The position numbers were made by a program, and so were the translations under genes. Below the pieces are notes generated by a model. The model was not told the origin of the DNA, did no database searches, and worked only from the letters and a program-made list of their open reading frames with translations. DNA of 64,000 bases from Stenotrophomonas rhizophila (GTDB lineage Bacteria > Pseudomonadota > Gammaproteobacteria > Xanthomonadales > Xanthomonadaceae), in assembly GCF_007667275.1 (NCBI RefSeq), contig NZ_VDQT01000002.1:372001-436000 (forward strand), written 5' to 3'. Below are positions 57,004 through 64,000 of this stretch, in pieces. Position 1 is the first letter of the stretch. Each line of letters starts with the position of its first letter.

Positions 57004-58161
57004 GTGAGCAACGACGTCCTGCGTAGTTCCCGCGTCGCCCTGCCGCTGACCGCCCTGGTGATCGCGCTGGCGTGTGTCGGCTGCCGACGGGAACCAGAGG
57101 CCACGCCCGCCGCGGACGCCGCCCGCGCCGCACCCGCGGCCGCGCCGGCTGCAACGGCGACGCCGCCCCCGGCGGTGGCTGCTGCCGAACCCGACCGCGC
57201 TGCCGAGCCGGGAAGCGTGCCGGTGACCGCCGACAACTTCGTACGCGCCGAATCCGATCGCTATCTCGGCGCTCTTGTGAAAGAACAGGGGCTGGGCAAG
57301 CTTTTCCACCACCGCGAGCCGGCATCGATCGACAGCCAGACCGTGGTCCGGTTGAACCGCGACACGTTGTACTCCAGCGCGGTGTTCGACCTCGATGCCG
57401 GCCCGGTCACCATCACCCTCCCCGATGCCGGGGACCGCTTCATGTCCATGCAGGTCATCGACGAGGACCAGTACACCACCCAAGTGAACTACACGCCCGG
57501 CGCCTACACGCTCAGCCGGGGCAAGGATGGCACCCGCTACGTGGTGGTCGCCCTTCGAACGCTGGTGGATCCCTCCAACCCCGAGGACGTGGCCAAGGTG
57601 CACGCGCTGCAGGATGCGATCAGGATCCAGCAGGCTGCGCCGGGCAGCTTCGACGTACCCAGATGGGACACGGTGAGCCAGGACAAGGTGCGCGCAGCGC
57701 TGCTGACCCTGGCATCCACCCTGCCCGATACGCGGCACATGTTCGGTACCCGCGACACCGTCGACCCCGTGCGACGCGTGATAGGGGCCGCCTCGGCGTG
57801 GGGCGGCAATCCCGACAAGGATGCGCTGTACCTCAACGTGGTGCCCGAAAGGAACGATGGCAGGACCGTGTACCGGCTGCACGTGGCCGACGTGCCCGTG
57901 GATGGATTCTGGTCGGTGAGCCTGTACAACGCGCAGGGCTACTACGAAAAGAATCCGCAGAACGCCTATACGTTGAACAACCTTACCGCGAAGAAGGGCG
58001 CCGACGGATCGATCGACATCCAGTTCGGAGGCTGCGACGGCCAGGTGCCCAACTGCCTGCCCACCATGCCGGGCTGGAATTACATGGTGCGGCTGTACCG
58101 GCCGCGGGCAGAACTCCTGGACGGGCGCTGGACATTCCCGGAGGCCGTGCCGGTGCAGTGA
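57004..58161 (+). CDS. DUF1254/DUF1214 exported lipoprotein-like protein
   Basis: This 385-residue protein starts at a GTG (57004) with GGAG upstream. An N-terminal hydrophobic stretch ends in ACVGC (Cys near residue 27), an atypical lipobox. An Ala/Pro-rich linker follows (~30-65). DUF1254 covers ~65-200 (QTVVRLNRDTLYSSAVFDLDAG) and DUF1214 follows at ~280-380 (VDGFWSVSLYNAQGYYEKN, then GWNYMVRLYRPR). The family is widespread and exported, with no agreed function. It is a single gene between an orphan receiver and an M23 peptidase. Confidence 0.87.
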   Translation: MSNDVLRSSRVALPLTALVIALACVGCRREPEATPAADAARAAPAAAPAATATPPPAVAAAEPDRAAEPGSVPVTADNFVRAESDRYLGALVKEQGLGKLFHHREPASIDSQTVVRLNRDTLYSSAVFDLDAGPVTITLPDAGDRFMSMQVIDEDQYTTQVNYTPGAYTLSRGKDGTRYVVVALRTLVDPSNPEDVAKVHALQDAIRIQQAAPGSFDVPRWDTVSQDKVRAALLTLASTLPDTRHMFGTRDTVDPVRRVIGAASAWGGNPDKDALYLNVVPERNDGRTVYRLHVADVPVDGFWSVSLYNAQGYYEKNPQNAYTLNNLTAKKGADGSIDIQFGGCDGQVPNCLPTMPGWNYMVRLYRPRAELLDGRWTFPEAVPVQ

Positions 58162-58221
58162 GCGCGGAACGCCGCGCCTTGACCGCGCGACATCCACGCG
58201 CGGTCTGCGATGCTATGGGGC

Positions 58222-58854
58222 ATGAACCCAACGCCTCCGCCCGACAACGATAGTGCACCTGCCACCCATGCAGGCCCGCGTTCCCCGGCGTTCGCCCTGC
58301 GCCGGTGGCTGGCCTGGCTGCTGCTTCCGCTGTTGCTGGGAATTGTGGCGCTGGCCCTGTGGAATGGCGAATGGCTGAAGGCGCCACGCGCGATGTGGGA
58401 ACTGTCGCGCATGCCAGCGCCGTCGTCGCTGCCGGTGCCGGTGGAAGGCGTAGCAGCGCGGCGGATTGCCGATACCTTCGGTGCGCCGCGCGGCCGCGAC
58501 CGCACCCACGCCGGCGTGGATATCTTCGCCAGGCGCGGCACGCCGGTCCGCAGCGTCGGACCGGGAGTGGTCGTCGCGGTGCGCGACAGCGGGCTGGGCG
58601 GGCGCCAGGTCTGGGTGGTGGGACCGGCGCGCGAACGCTACTACTACGCGCACCTGGACGACTGGCGCGATGGCCTGAGCGAAGGCGAGGTGGTCAGTGA
58701 AGGCACCGTGCTGGGCTACGTCGGTGACAGTGGTAATGCGGCCGGCACGCCGCCGCACCTGCACTGGGGGATCTACGGTGCCGATGGCGCCTACGATCCG
58801 CTGCCGCTGCTGAAGGCGCACCGCACGACCAACGGTCGTGCGCTACCCCGGTAG
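58222..58854 (+). CDS. M23-family peptidase, membrane-anchored; 3' end lies in REP DNA
   Basis: This 210-residue LytM/M23 peptidase is anchored by one N-terminal helix (WLAWLLLPLLLGIVALAL). The zinc site is visible: first His and Asp in HAGVDIFARRG, then HLHWGIY. It probably cleaves peptidoglycan cross-bridges in the periplasm. The ATG at 58222 is used; an in-frame ATG at 58210 is possible and neither has a clear ribosome site. The last residues (RTTNGRALPR) and the stop codon are encoded by a REP pair; the stop is the TAG of a GTAG head. Confidence 0.9.
   Translation: MNPTPPPDNDSAPATHAGPRSPAFALRRWLAWLLLPLLLGIVALALWNGEWLKAPRAMWELSRMPAPSSLPVPVEGVAARRIADTFGAPRGRDRTHAGVDIFARRGTPVRSVGPGVVVAVRDSGLGGRQVWVVGPARERYYYAHLDDWRDGLSEGEVVSEGTVLGYVGDSGNAAGTPPHLHWGIYGADGAYDPLPLLKAHRTTNGRALPR
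58822..58846 (-). repeat. SMAG/REP hairpin inside the 3' end of the M23 gene
   Basis: CGCACGACC, loop AAC, GGTCGTGCG, then CTAC. It is fully inside the coding frame, and its codons give the last residues of the peptidase. It faces the copy at 58851 head to head. Confidence 0.8.
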
Positions 58855-58875
58855 GTAACGACCGTTGGTCGTTAC
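58851..58875 (+). repeat. SMAG/REP hairpin supplying the M23 stop codon
   Basis: GTAG head, stem GTAACGACC, loop GTT, GGTCGTTAC. The TAG at 58852-58854 is the stop codon of the M23 gene. The far end touches the stop of the converging glycosylase gene at 58872. Confidence 0.8.
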
Positions 58876-59507
58876 GCCTTCGACCGCCGGCCGGACACAT
58901 GCGCATGCCCACGCACGTGCCAGCGCCACGGAAATTCCACGGCGCGGCTGATGCCGATGCGGGGCCCGGCCACCGGATCGTCGGGTGGCGGCATGCCGTC
59001 GGACACGATGCGGATGCCGCGATCATTCTTCACCAGGTCGGCGCCATCCAGCGCTTTGGTGATGCCCATCGCCTGCGAGAGTCGCCCCGGCCCGCTGGCC
59101 AGCTCGCGATCGCGCTGGATGGCCGGGCGCGCTTCGCGGATGAGCGCCATGCCATGCACGGGTTCCAGCGCCCTCAACAGTACGCCCCAGCCCTGGCCGA
59201 CCTCGCCGCACACGGCATTGCTGCCCCAGTGCATGCCGTAGGTGAAGTACACATACAGGTGCCCACACTCGCCAAACATGCTGGCGGTGCGTGCGGTCAT
59301 GCCACGAAACGAGTGCGCGGCCGGGTCCTGGTCGCCGGCATAGGCTTCCACTTCCACGATCCGGCCGGCACGCCCATCGTCGCGCACCAGCAGCTTGTTC
59401 AGCAGTTCCGGTGCCACCTCGGCAGGGTGGCGACGGTAGAACGCACGCTGCAGGGTACGCCAGAGCGACGGCGGCAGCGGTGCGTGCGGGGAGGCGGATA
59501 CGGGCAT
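58872..59507 (-). CDS. DNA-3-methyladenine glycosylase (AAG/MPG family)
   Basis: This 211-residue alkyladenine glycosylase excises alkylated and deaminated purines from DNA. Recognisable blocks are ELLNKLLVRDD, RIVEVEAYAGDQDPAAHS (catalytic Glu), YVYFTYGMHWGSNAV and SGPGRLSQAMGI. The ATG at 59507 is used; an in-frame ATG at 59537 would add ten residues. Its 3' end lies in the REP hairpin shared with the M23 gene. It is one of two base-excision genes in the window with ung. Confidence 0.92.
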   Translation of the reverse strand: MPVSASPHAPLPPSLWRTLQRAFYRRHPAEVAPELLNKLLVRDDGRAGRIVEVEAYAGDQDPAAHSFRGMTARTASMFGECGHLYVYFTYGMHWGSNAVCGEVGQGWGVLLRALEPVHGMALIREARPAIQRDRELASGPGRLSQAMGITKALDGADLVKNDRGIRIVSDGMPPPDDPVAGPRIGISRAVEFPWRWHVRGHAHVSGRRSKA

Positions 59508-59583
59508 GGCTGGTTCCGGTGGGACTACCTGCACCATGCACCGACGGTCGTCATCGTGGCATCAAGCCGGGCGGCGCTGTCGC

Positions 59584-60471
59584 TCAGCGCAGCGACAACG
59601 GCTGCCGGGCCACGATCCGCACCAGTTTGTGGGGGTTGCGCTGGACCAGGATCTGGGTGATGCGCTCGCCATCGGTGTCGAAGGACATCGCCGATTCGAG
59701 GTGGTCGCCGAAGTAACGCAGCAGCCCCATGCGGCCGTTGAAGAACGCCGGCACCATGCGCAGCTCGGCGCGGCGGCGTAGCGTGGGCGCGAACAGCAGC
59801 TGGGCGATGCGCGCACCGCCGAGCATCGGCTTGGGGAAACTGCTGACGATGCCGCCACCGTCGCCGATCAGCTGCGCCGAACTGTCCATCAGCGCCACCA
59901 TCGACTTCAGGTCGGCCTTGTCCAGTGCGTCGGCGAAGGCCTGCAGCAGCTGCTGGTGGGTCCGGTGCGGCACGACCTGCAGCGGGCGCTCTTCGCGCAG
60001 ACGGCTGCGTGCGCGGTGCACGATCTGGCGGCAGGCGGCCTCGCTCTTGTCGAGGATGCGGGCGATTTCGGGGTAATCGCGGTCGAACACATCGTGCAGC
60101 AGGAACGCGGCGCGGGCTTCCGGCGCCAGCCGTTCCAGCACCGCCAGGAACGCGACCGACAGGTCGCTGGCGGCCTCATGCAGGCGTTCGGGCGTGTCCG
60201 CATCCTCGGTCGGTACCGGCTCGGGCAGCCAGATGCCCACGTAGTGCTCGCGGCTGCGACGCGCCATGCGCAGTTCGTCGATGGCGATGCGGGTGGTGGT
60301 GGCCACCAGCCAGGCCTCGGCATTGGCGATCGCACTGCGGTCGGTGCCGTGCCAGCGCAGCCAGACTTCCTGCGCCACGTCTTCGGCTTCGGCCATCGAA
60401 CCCAGCATGCGGTAGGCCACGCCCAGCACGCGCGGGCGCAAGGAGGTGAACAGGTCGGGGAGTGTTTCCAT
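59584..60471 (-). CDS. ECF41-type RNA polymerase sigma factor
   Basis: This 295-residue ECF sigma factor has a C-terminal SnoaL-like extension, the build of group ECF41. Region 2 is ~1-80 (AEAEDVAQEVWLRWHG), and the ECF41 marker WLPEP lies in the linker (~100). Region 4 follows (YPEIARILDKSEAACRQIVHRA). The extension (~185-295) holds the DGGG motif known to tune activity in cis. No anti-sigma gene is present, as expected. It ends a leftward run with AhpD-like and cupin genes, and carboxymuconolactone-decarboxylase-type neighbours are the classic ECF41 partners. Confidence 0.93.
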   Translation of the reverse strand: METLPDLFTSLRPRVLGVAYRMLGSMAEAEDVAQEVWLRWHGTDRSAIANAEAWLVATTTRIAIDELRMARRSREHYVGIWLPEPVPTEDADTPERLHEAASDLSVAFLAVLERLAPEARAAFLLHDVFDRDYPEIARILDKSEAACRQIVHRARSRLREERPLQVVPHRTHQQLLQAFADALDKADLKSMVALMDSSAQLIGDGGGIVSSFPKPMLGGARIAQLLFAPTLRRRAELRMVPAFFNGRMGLLRYFGDHLESAMSFDTDGERITQILVQRNPHKLVRIVARQPLSLR

Positions 60472-60550
60472 CGCGGCATTCAACACGAGCGTACGCCGCA
60501 GGAACAGTGCCGGGAGAGAAGCACCGTGCCTGCGGCGTCCGACGCCCAAC

Positions 60551-60958
60551 TCAATGCGGGGGCAGCACGGCAGGCTTGTCGGCGTCCTTGATCAGGAACA
60601 CCACGAACCGCGCCGGTTCGGTGCTGCTGGCGTTGCGACCGACGGTGTGGAGGTCGGCGGGGCCCTCATGGAAGGCCTCGCCGGGACCCAGGGTGACCTC
60701 GCGGCCGCCGGCCACGCCCATCACGATGTGGCCCTGCAGCACGTACACGAACCCATGCGCGTCGTGGCGGTGCACCGGGTCGGCCCCGCCGGGCGGGTAC
60801 TCCACGGTCAGGATCAGGGCTTCCTTGCCCGGATACTCGGGCAGGGGCGTGGTCATCACCGCAGTCACCACCGGCTCGGGGGCGGCGGGAGGGGAGGGTG
60901 CGGCCAGGGCGGCAGCGCTGGTCGCAGCCAGCAGCAGGGAGCAGATCAGGGTGCGCAT
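60551..60958 (-). CDS. exported cupin-domain protein
   Basis: This 135-residue protein has a signal peptide (~1-20) and one cupin barrel: GADPVHRHDAHGFVYVLQGH gives the first metal motif, and GEAFHEGPADLHTVGRN the second. Its function is unknown. It lies 11 bp after the AhpD-like gene and 79 bp before the ECF41 gene, all on the same strand. Confidence 0.87.
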   Translation of the reverse strand: MRTLICSLLLAATSAAALAAPSPPAAPEPVVTAVMTTPLPEYPGKEALILTVEYPPGGADPVHRHDAHGFVYVLQGHIVMGVAGGREVTLGPGEAFHEGPADLHTVGRNASSTEPARFVVFLIKDADKPAVLPPH

Positions 60959-60969
60959 GGGCGTCTCCT

Positions 60970-61449
60970 TCAGTCGAGGCCGGCCTTGTCCAGGCCCCAG
61001 GCCTTGTCGCGCGAGCCCGGCTCGCTGCGGAAGGCGATGTTGATGCGGTTCCAGGCATTGATGCCCATCACCGCGTGGGTCAGGTCGAGTACTTCCTGTT
61101 CGGAAAGCTGGCCGCGCACGCGCTCGTACAGCTCATCGGAAACCCCCTGCGCCGGCAGCTGGGTAAGTACTTCGGTCCACGCCAGCGCCGCCCGCTCGCG
61201 CGGACTGAACAGGGTGGACTCGCGCCACACCGCAACGTGGTGCAGCCGAAGCGGACGTTCGCCGTGGATCGTGGCCTGCTTGATGTGCATGTCCACGCAG
61301 AAGCCGCAGCCATTGAGCTGCGAAGCACGGATCGCGATCAGGTCCTGGATCTGTTCTTCGATCGTGGTGGCGTGCGCGGCCATGCTGTAGTCCAGCAGCT
61401 TCTTGAACAGCGCGGGGGCCTGCTTCTGGTAGTCGAGACGCTCGGTCAT
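60970..61449 (-). CDS. carboxymuconolactone decarboxylase/AhpD-like protein
   Basis: This 159-residue AhpD-fold protein has the redox pair and His in GCGFCVDMH (Cys48, Cys51, His55). That makes a peroxidase or alkylhydroperoxidase-reductase role more likely than decarboxylation. The ATG at 61449 follows AGGAG. It is the first gene of the leftward run with the cupin and ECF41 genes. Confidence 0.92.
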   Translation of the reverse strand: MTERLDYQKQAPALFKKLLDYSMAAHATTIEEQIQDLIAIRASQLNGCGFCVDMHIKQATIHGERPLRLHHVAVWRESTLFSPRERAALAWTEVLTQLPAQGVSDELYERVRGQLSEQEVLDLTHAVMGINAWNRINIAFRSEPGSRDKAWGLDKAGLD

Positions 61450-61576
61450 GGGAGTACTCCTGGGGAGAGGGGAACGGATTCGAGGCTGCAGGCTAGGCCC
61501 GCAGCGACCGTGCCGGTAGCCGGGGCAGCGGACGCACGGTGTTGAGCGCAATGCACCAATCCAGCCGGGGCGGGGC

Positions 61577-61603
61577 TGTCACAGCACATCGCGCTGGTCC
61601 GTC
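61577..61603 (+). promoter_or_regulatory. candidate ECF41-dependent promoter
   Basis: TGTCACA (61577-61583), 16 bp, CGTC (61600-61603) equals the -35/-10 pattern I recall for ECF41 promoters. It points rightward at the LysR gene (start 61695), not leftward at the AhpD-like gene. Confidence 0.75.
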
Positions 61604-61694
61604 TGACTGGCATGAGCACTGCGAATGCCCCCGATGCCGATGCCGCCCACGCCTGCCCGCGCGACGCTGCGCGCCCTCCTGGAGTGCCACCCGC

Positions 61695-62729
61695 ATGTCC
61701 CTGACCGAACCAGGCACCGTAGACGAAAGTGCCGACCCCCTGACCACCGGCTTTTCAGCCAGCTACGCCGGTGTGATGGCCTTCATCGCAGTCGCCCATG
61801 AAGGCAGCTTCTCGCGCGCGGCCGACCGTCTGGGCATCGGCCGCTCGGCGGTGAGTCGCAGCGTGCAGAAACTGGAGGGCCAGCTTGGCGTGCGCCTGTT
61901 CCTGCGCACCACGCGGTCGACTTCGCTGACCCGCGAAGGCGAACTGTTCCATGACGGCTGCCGCCCCGGCGTGGACCGGATCCTGCAGGCGCTGGAGGAG
62001 ATGCGCGACCTGCGCGACGGGCCGCCCCGTGGGCACCTGCGGGTCAGCGCGAACCCGGGATTTGGCCGCAAGGTGATCGCACCGCTGCTGTCGCAGTTCC
62101 GTGCGCTGTTCCCCGAGGTCACCCTGGAGCTGCAACTGGAAGAGCGCGCGCTGGACCTGGCCGCCGACCGCATCGACGTCGCCTTCCGCGATGGCGTGCT
62201 GGAAGACAGCGAGGTGATCGCCAAGCACCTGATCCCGATGCAGCTGCTGGTCTGTGCGGCACCGGCCTACGTGCAGCAGCACGGCATTCCCGGCAGCGTC
62301 GCCGAGCTGGCCGCGCATACCTGCATCAGCCAGCGGCAGTCCAACGGTCGCCTGCAGCCGTGGGAGTTCCGCGTGGACGGCCAGCCATTGCGCGTGGAAC
62401 CGGCCTCGGCGCTGGTGTTCAACGATGCCGACCTCGCGTTGCAGGCGGTGCTGCAGGGCCAGGGCGTGGCGCAGCTGCCGAACTACCAGGTACGTGCCGC
62501 GCTGGACGCGGGCCTGGCGGTGAGCTGCCTGGACCGTTACGCCGCCGATGATCGTGGCCACTACCTGTGCTATCTGAGCCGCCGCCAGCTGCCCAAGCGC
62601 ATCCGGGCCTTCATCGACTTCATCACTGCGGAGGTGCGCGCGCTGGACCTGGACGTGGTGACCCACTGGGAATCGGTGCAGCAGGGTGCTGCCCCGGCAC
62701 GCGACATCGACGCCGGGGCATGGCGATGA
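61695..62729 (+). CDS. LysR-family transcriptional regulator
   Basis: This is a 344-residue LysR regulator. A ~30-residue N-terminal extension precedes the winged helix (AFIAVAHEGSFSRAADRLGIGRSAVSRSV, residues ~30-58). A substrate-binding domain follows (LRVSANPGFGRKVIAPLLS). The ATG at 61695 is used, with GGAG ten bases upstream. A match to the ECF41 promoter lies 92-118 bp before it. It heads a rightward run with the NmrA-like and Ohr genes and is a likely member of the ECF41 regulon. Confidence 0.9.
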   Translation: MSLTEPGTVDESADPLTTGFSASYAGVMAFIAVAHEGSFSRAADRLGIGRSAVSRSVQKLEGQLGVRLFLRTTRSTSLTREGELFHDGCRPGVDRILQALEEMRDLRDGPPRGHLRVSANPGFGRKVIAPLLSQFRALFPEVTLELQLEERALDLAADRIDVAFRDGVLEDSEVIAKHLIPMQLLVCAAPAYVQQHGIPGSVAELAAHTCISQRQSNGRLQPWEFRVDGQPLRVEPASALVFNDADLALQAVLQGQGVAQLPNYQVRAALDAGLAVSCLDRYAADDRGHYLCYLSRRQLPKRIRAFIDFITAEVRALDLDVVTHWESVQQGAAPARDIDAGAWR

Positions 62730-62861
62730 ACTGCGATTGGTTCCCGGCCGGCAACAGTGCGCGTCCATGCGCGGACCTACTGCGGTGGGCGCGGCCTGCC
62801 TAGCATCCTTCCATGCCCTGGCCATCGCCGGGCGTCCCTTTCCAGCAGTGGAGCATCCCCC

Positions 62862-63617
62862 ATGAAGTTCCTGGTCATCGGCGGCACCGGCCGCATCGGC
62901 AGCAAAGTGGTCGACCGCCTGCGCGCGGCAGGGCATGAGATCGTCATCGCCGCGCCTTCCACCGGCATCGACATCATCAGCGGCGAGGGCCTGGACGCGG
63001 CCATGGCCGGCACCCAGGTGGTGATCGACCTGGCCAACTCGCCGTCATTCGAGGACACGGCCGTGCTGGCGTTCTTCCAGACCGCGGGCCGCAACATCCT
63101 CGCCGCCGAAGCCAAGGCCGGCGTGCAGCACCACGTGGCGCTGTCTGTGGTGGGTACCGACAAGCTCGCCGCCAGCGGCTACTTCCGCGGCAAGATCGCG
63201 CAGGAGGCACTGATCCGCGAGGCGGGCATCGCCTACACCATCATCCACTCCACCCAGTTCTTCGAGTTCCTGCCGGGCATCATCCAGTCCGCCGGCGACG
63301 CGCTGCGGCTGCCCACGGCGCTGGTGCAGCCGATTTCCGCCGACGACGTCGCCGAGGCAGTGGCGCGCGTGGCGCAGCAGCCCGCGGTGAACGGCGTGGT
63401 GGAAATCGCCGGCCCCGAGCGCGCACCGATGGACGAACTGGCGCAGCGCTTCCTGGACCGCACCCACGACCCGCGCCGCGTGGTTGGCGATGCACAGGCG
63501 CCGTATTTCGGTGCGCAGCTCCAGCCCGACACACTGGTGCCGACCGGCAGCGCGTGGCTGGGTCGGCAGGGCTTCGACGCCTGGCTGCAGCAGTCCGGGC
63601 TCGTCCAGGCGCACTGA
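62862..63617 (+). CDS. NmrA/SDR-type NAD(P)-binding epimerase-like protein
   Basis: This 251-residue atypical SDR has an N-terminal NAD(P) site MKFLVIGGTGRIGSKVVDRL. A classic YxxxK is not obvious (YFRGKIAQE is near). The sequence YTIIHSTQFFEFLPGI marks the NmrA-like group, thought to sense or use NAD(P). Its association with the ECF41 locus fits the known oxidoreductase/epimerase neighbours of that sigma group. Confidence 0.87.
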   Translation: MKFLVIGGTGRIGSKVVDRLRAAGHEIVIAAPSTGIDIISGEGLDAAMAGTQVVIDLANSPSFEDTAVLAFFQTAGRNILAAEAKAGVQHHVALSVVGTDKLAASGYFRGKIAQEALIREAGIAYTIIHSTQFFEFLPGIIQSAGDALRLPTALVQPISADDVAEAVARVAQQPAVNGVVEIAGPERAPMDELAQRFLDRTHDPRRVVGDAQAPYFGAQLQPDTLVPTGSAWLGRQGFDAWLQQSGLVQAH

Positions 63618-63641
63618 CCTTCCGTATCGCGTGGAGCTGCC

Positions 63642-64000
63642 ATGTCCGACCTGAAGCCGCCTTCGCCGGCCGTTCTCGACAAGTACCGGGGCGATGAGGT
63701 GCGTCCGCTCTACACCGGGCGGGTGCGGGTGAGGGGCGGCGAGACCGGGCACGGACGTGGGTCGGGCGTGGTGACGTCCGACGATGGCGCGCTGCAGCTG
63801 GATCTCCGCCTGCCACCGTCGCTGGGCGGGCCCGGTGGCGGCAGCAACCCCGAGCAGCTGCTGGCGGCCGGTTACGCGGCCTGTTTCCACGGCGCGATGA
63901 ACCTGCTGGCCAGTCGCGCCGGGCTGGCCCTGGTGGATGCCTGCATCGAGGTCTCGGTGACGTTCTCGCGCGATCCGATCGACGGGCTGTACCTGCTGTC
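63642..64000 (+). CDS. Ohr/OsmC-family peroxide reductase (3' end outside window)
   Basis: This is a second Ohr/OsmC protein, with 119 residues visible before the window ends. The first catalytic Cys81 lies in GSNPEQLLAAGYAACFHGAM; the second Cys should lie beyond the edge. It is clearly diverged from the copy at 38943. The ATG at 63642 is preceded by GGAG. It follows the NmrA-like gene by 24 bp, so the run under the candidate ECF41 promoter probably includes peroxide defence. Confidence 0.9.
   Translation, partial: MSDLKPPSPAVLDKYRGDEVRPLYTGRVRVRGGETGHGRGSGVVTSDDGALQLDLRLPPSLGGPGGGSNPEQLLAAGYAACFHGAMNLLASRAGLALVDACIEVSVTFSRDPIDGLYLL

Noticed and set aside
61450..61576. A leftward ECF41 promoter for the AhpD-like/cupin/sigma run
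   Set aside because: I looked for GACG-N16-TGTGACA in plus-strand reading and found none. Only the rightward match exists.

Overview
The window is high-GC proteobacterial DNA, most likely from the genus Stenotrophomonas (Xanthomonadaceae). Three things point there: the conserved order aroQ-accB-accC ... prmA-DUF3426-fis-purH-purD next to rpoH; an RpoH with the Xanthomonadaceae-type N-terminus; and nine or more GTAG-headed hairpins that match the SMAG/REP repeats of Stenotrophomonas. No tRNA, rRNA, CRISPR array or complete insertion sequence is visible.

Region 1 (1-18.2 kb): the end of ung, a small XRE repressor with an inverted-repeat operator candidate, then a three-gene surface operon. The operon encodes a 725-residue secreted DUF11 protein, a 3666-residue protein built from fourteen 189-residue double-domain repeats, and a 1204-residue outer-membrane barrel. 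One DUF11 domain appears to be cut in two between the first and second proteins. This operon is the strongest candidate for an undescribed system.

Region 2 (18.2-32.3 kb): housekeeping core. It holds rpoH, purD, purH, fis, a DUF3426 membrane protein, prmA, accC, accB and aroQ. Two accessory insertions interrupt it: a RhuM-family gene between purH and purD, and three genes (26.2-29.9 kb) between prmA and accC, one of which carries a C-terminal domain resembling an ADP-ribosyltransferase with altered catalytic motifs.

Region 3 (32.5-42.3 kb): small regulator-plus-enzyme units. These are an NAD(P)H oxidoreductase with a TetR gene and a palindrome, a propeller-type sensor kinase without a partner regulator, a YcaC-like hydrolase divergent from a LysR gene, a sigma-region-2-only ORF overlapping an Ohr/OsmC gene, and a 963-residue winged-helix/ATPase regulator.

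Region 4 (42.3-54.4 kb): a PAS sensor kinase, a single-domain receiver and a FixJ-like regulator, divergent from exported hydrolases, a cytochrome P460 and an MFS transporter, then a second kinase with an M28 peptidase, and two short-chain dehydrogenases. A shared motif, YATACSTWGGTRTC, lies about 100 bp upstream of the first gene in both plus-strand runs and suggests one FixJ-type regulon.

Region 5 (54.5-64 kb): stress and detoxification genes. They include arsC; a NemR-like TetR with two matching operators, one before itself and one before a DJ-1/PfpI gene; an orphan receiver; a DUF1254/DUF1214 lipoprotein; an M23 peptidase whose 3' end lies in a REP pair; a 3-methyladenine glycosylase; an ECF41 sigma factor with cupin and AhpD-like genes; and a LysR/NmrA-like/Ohr run preceded by a sequence matching the ECF41 promoter pattern.
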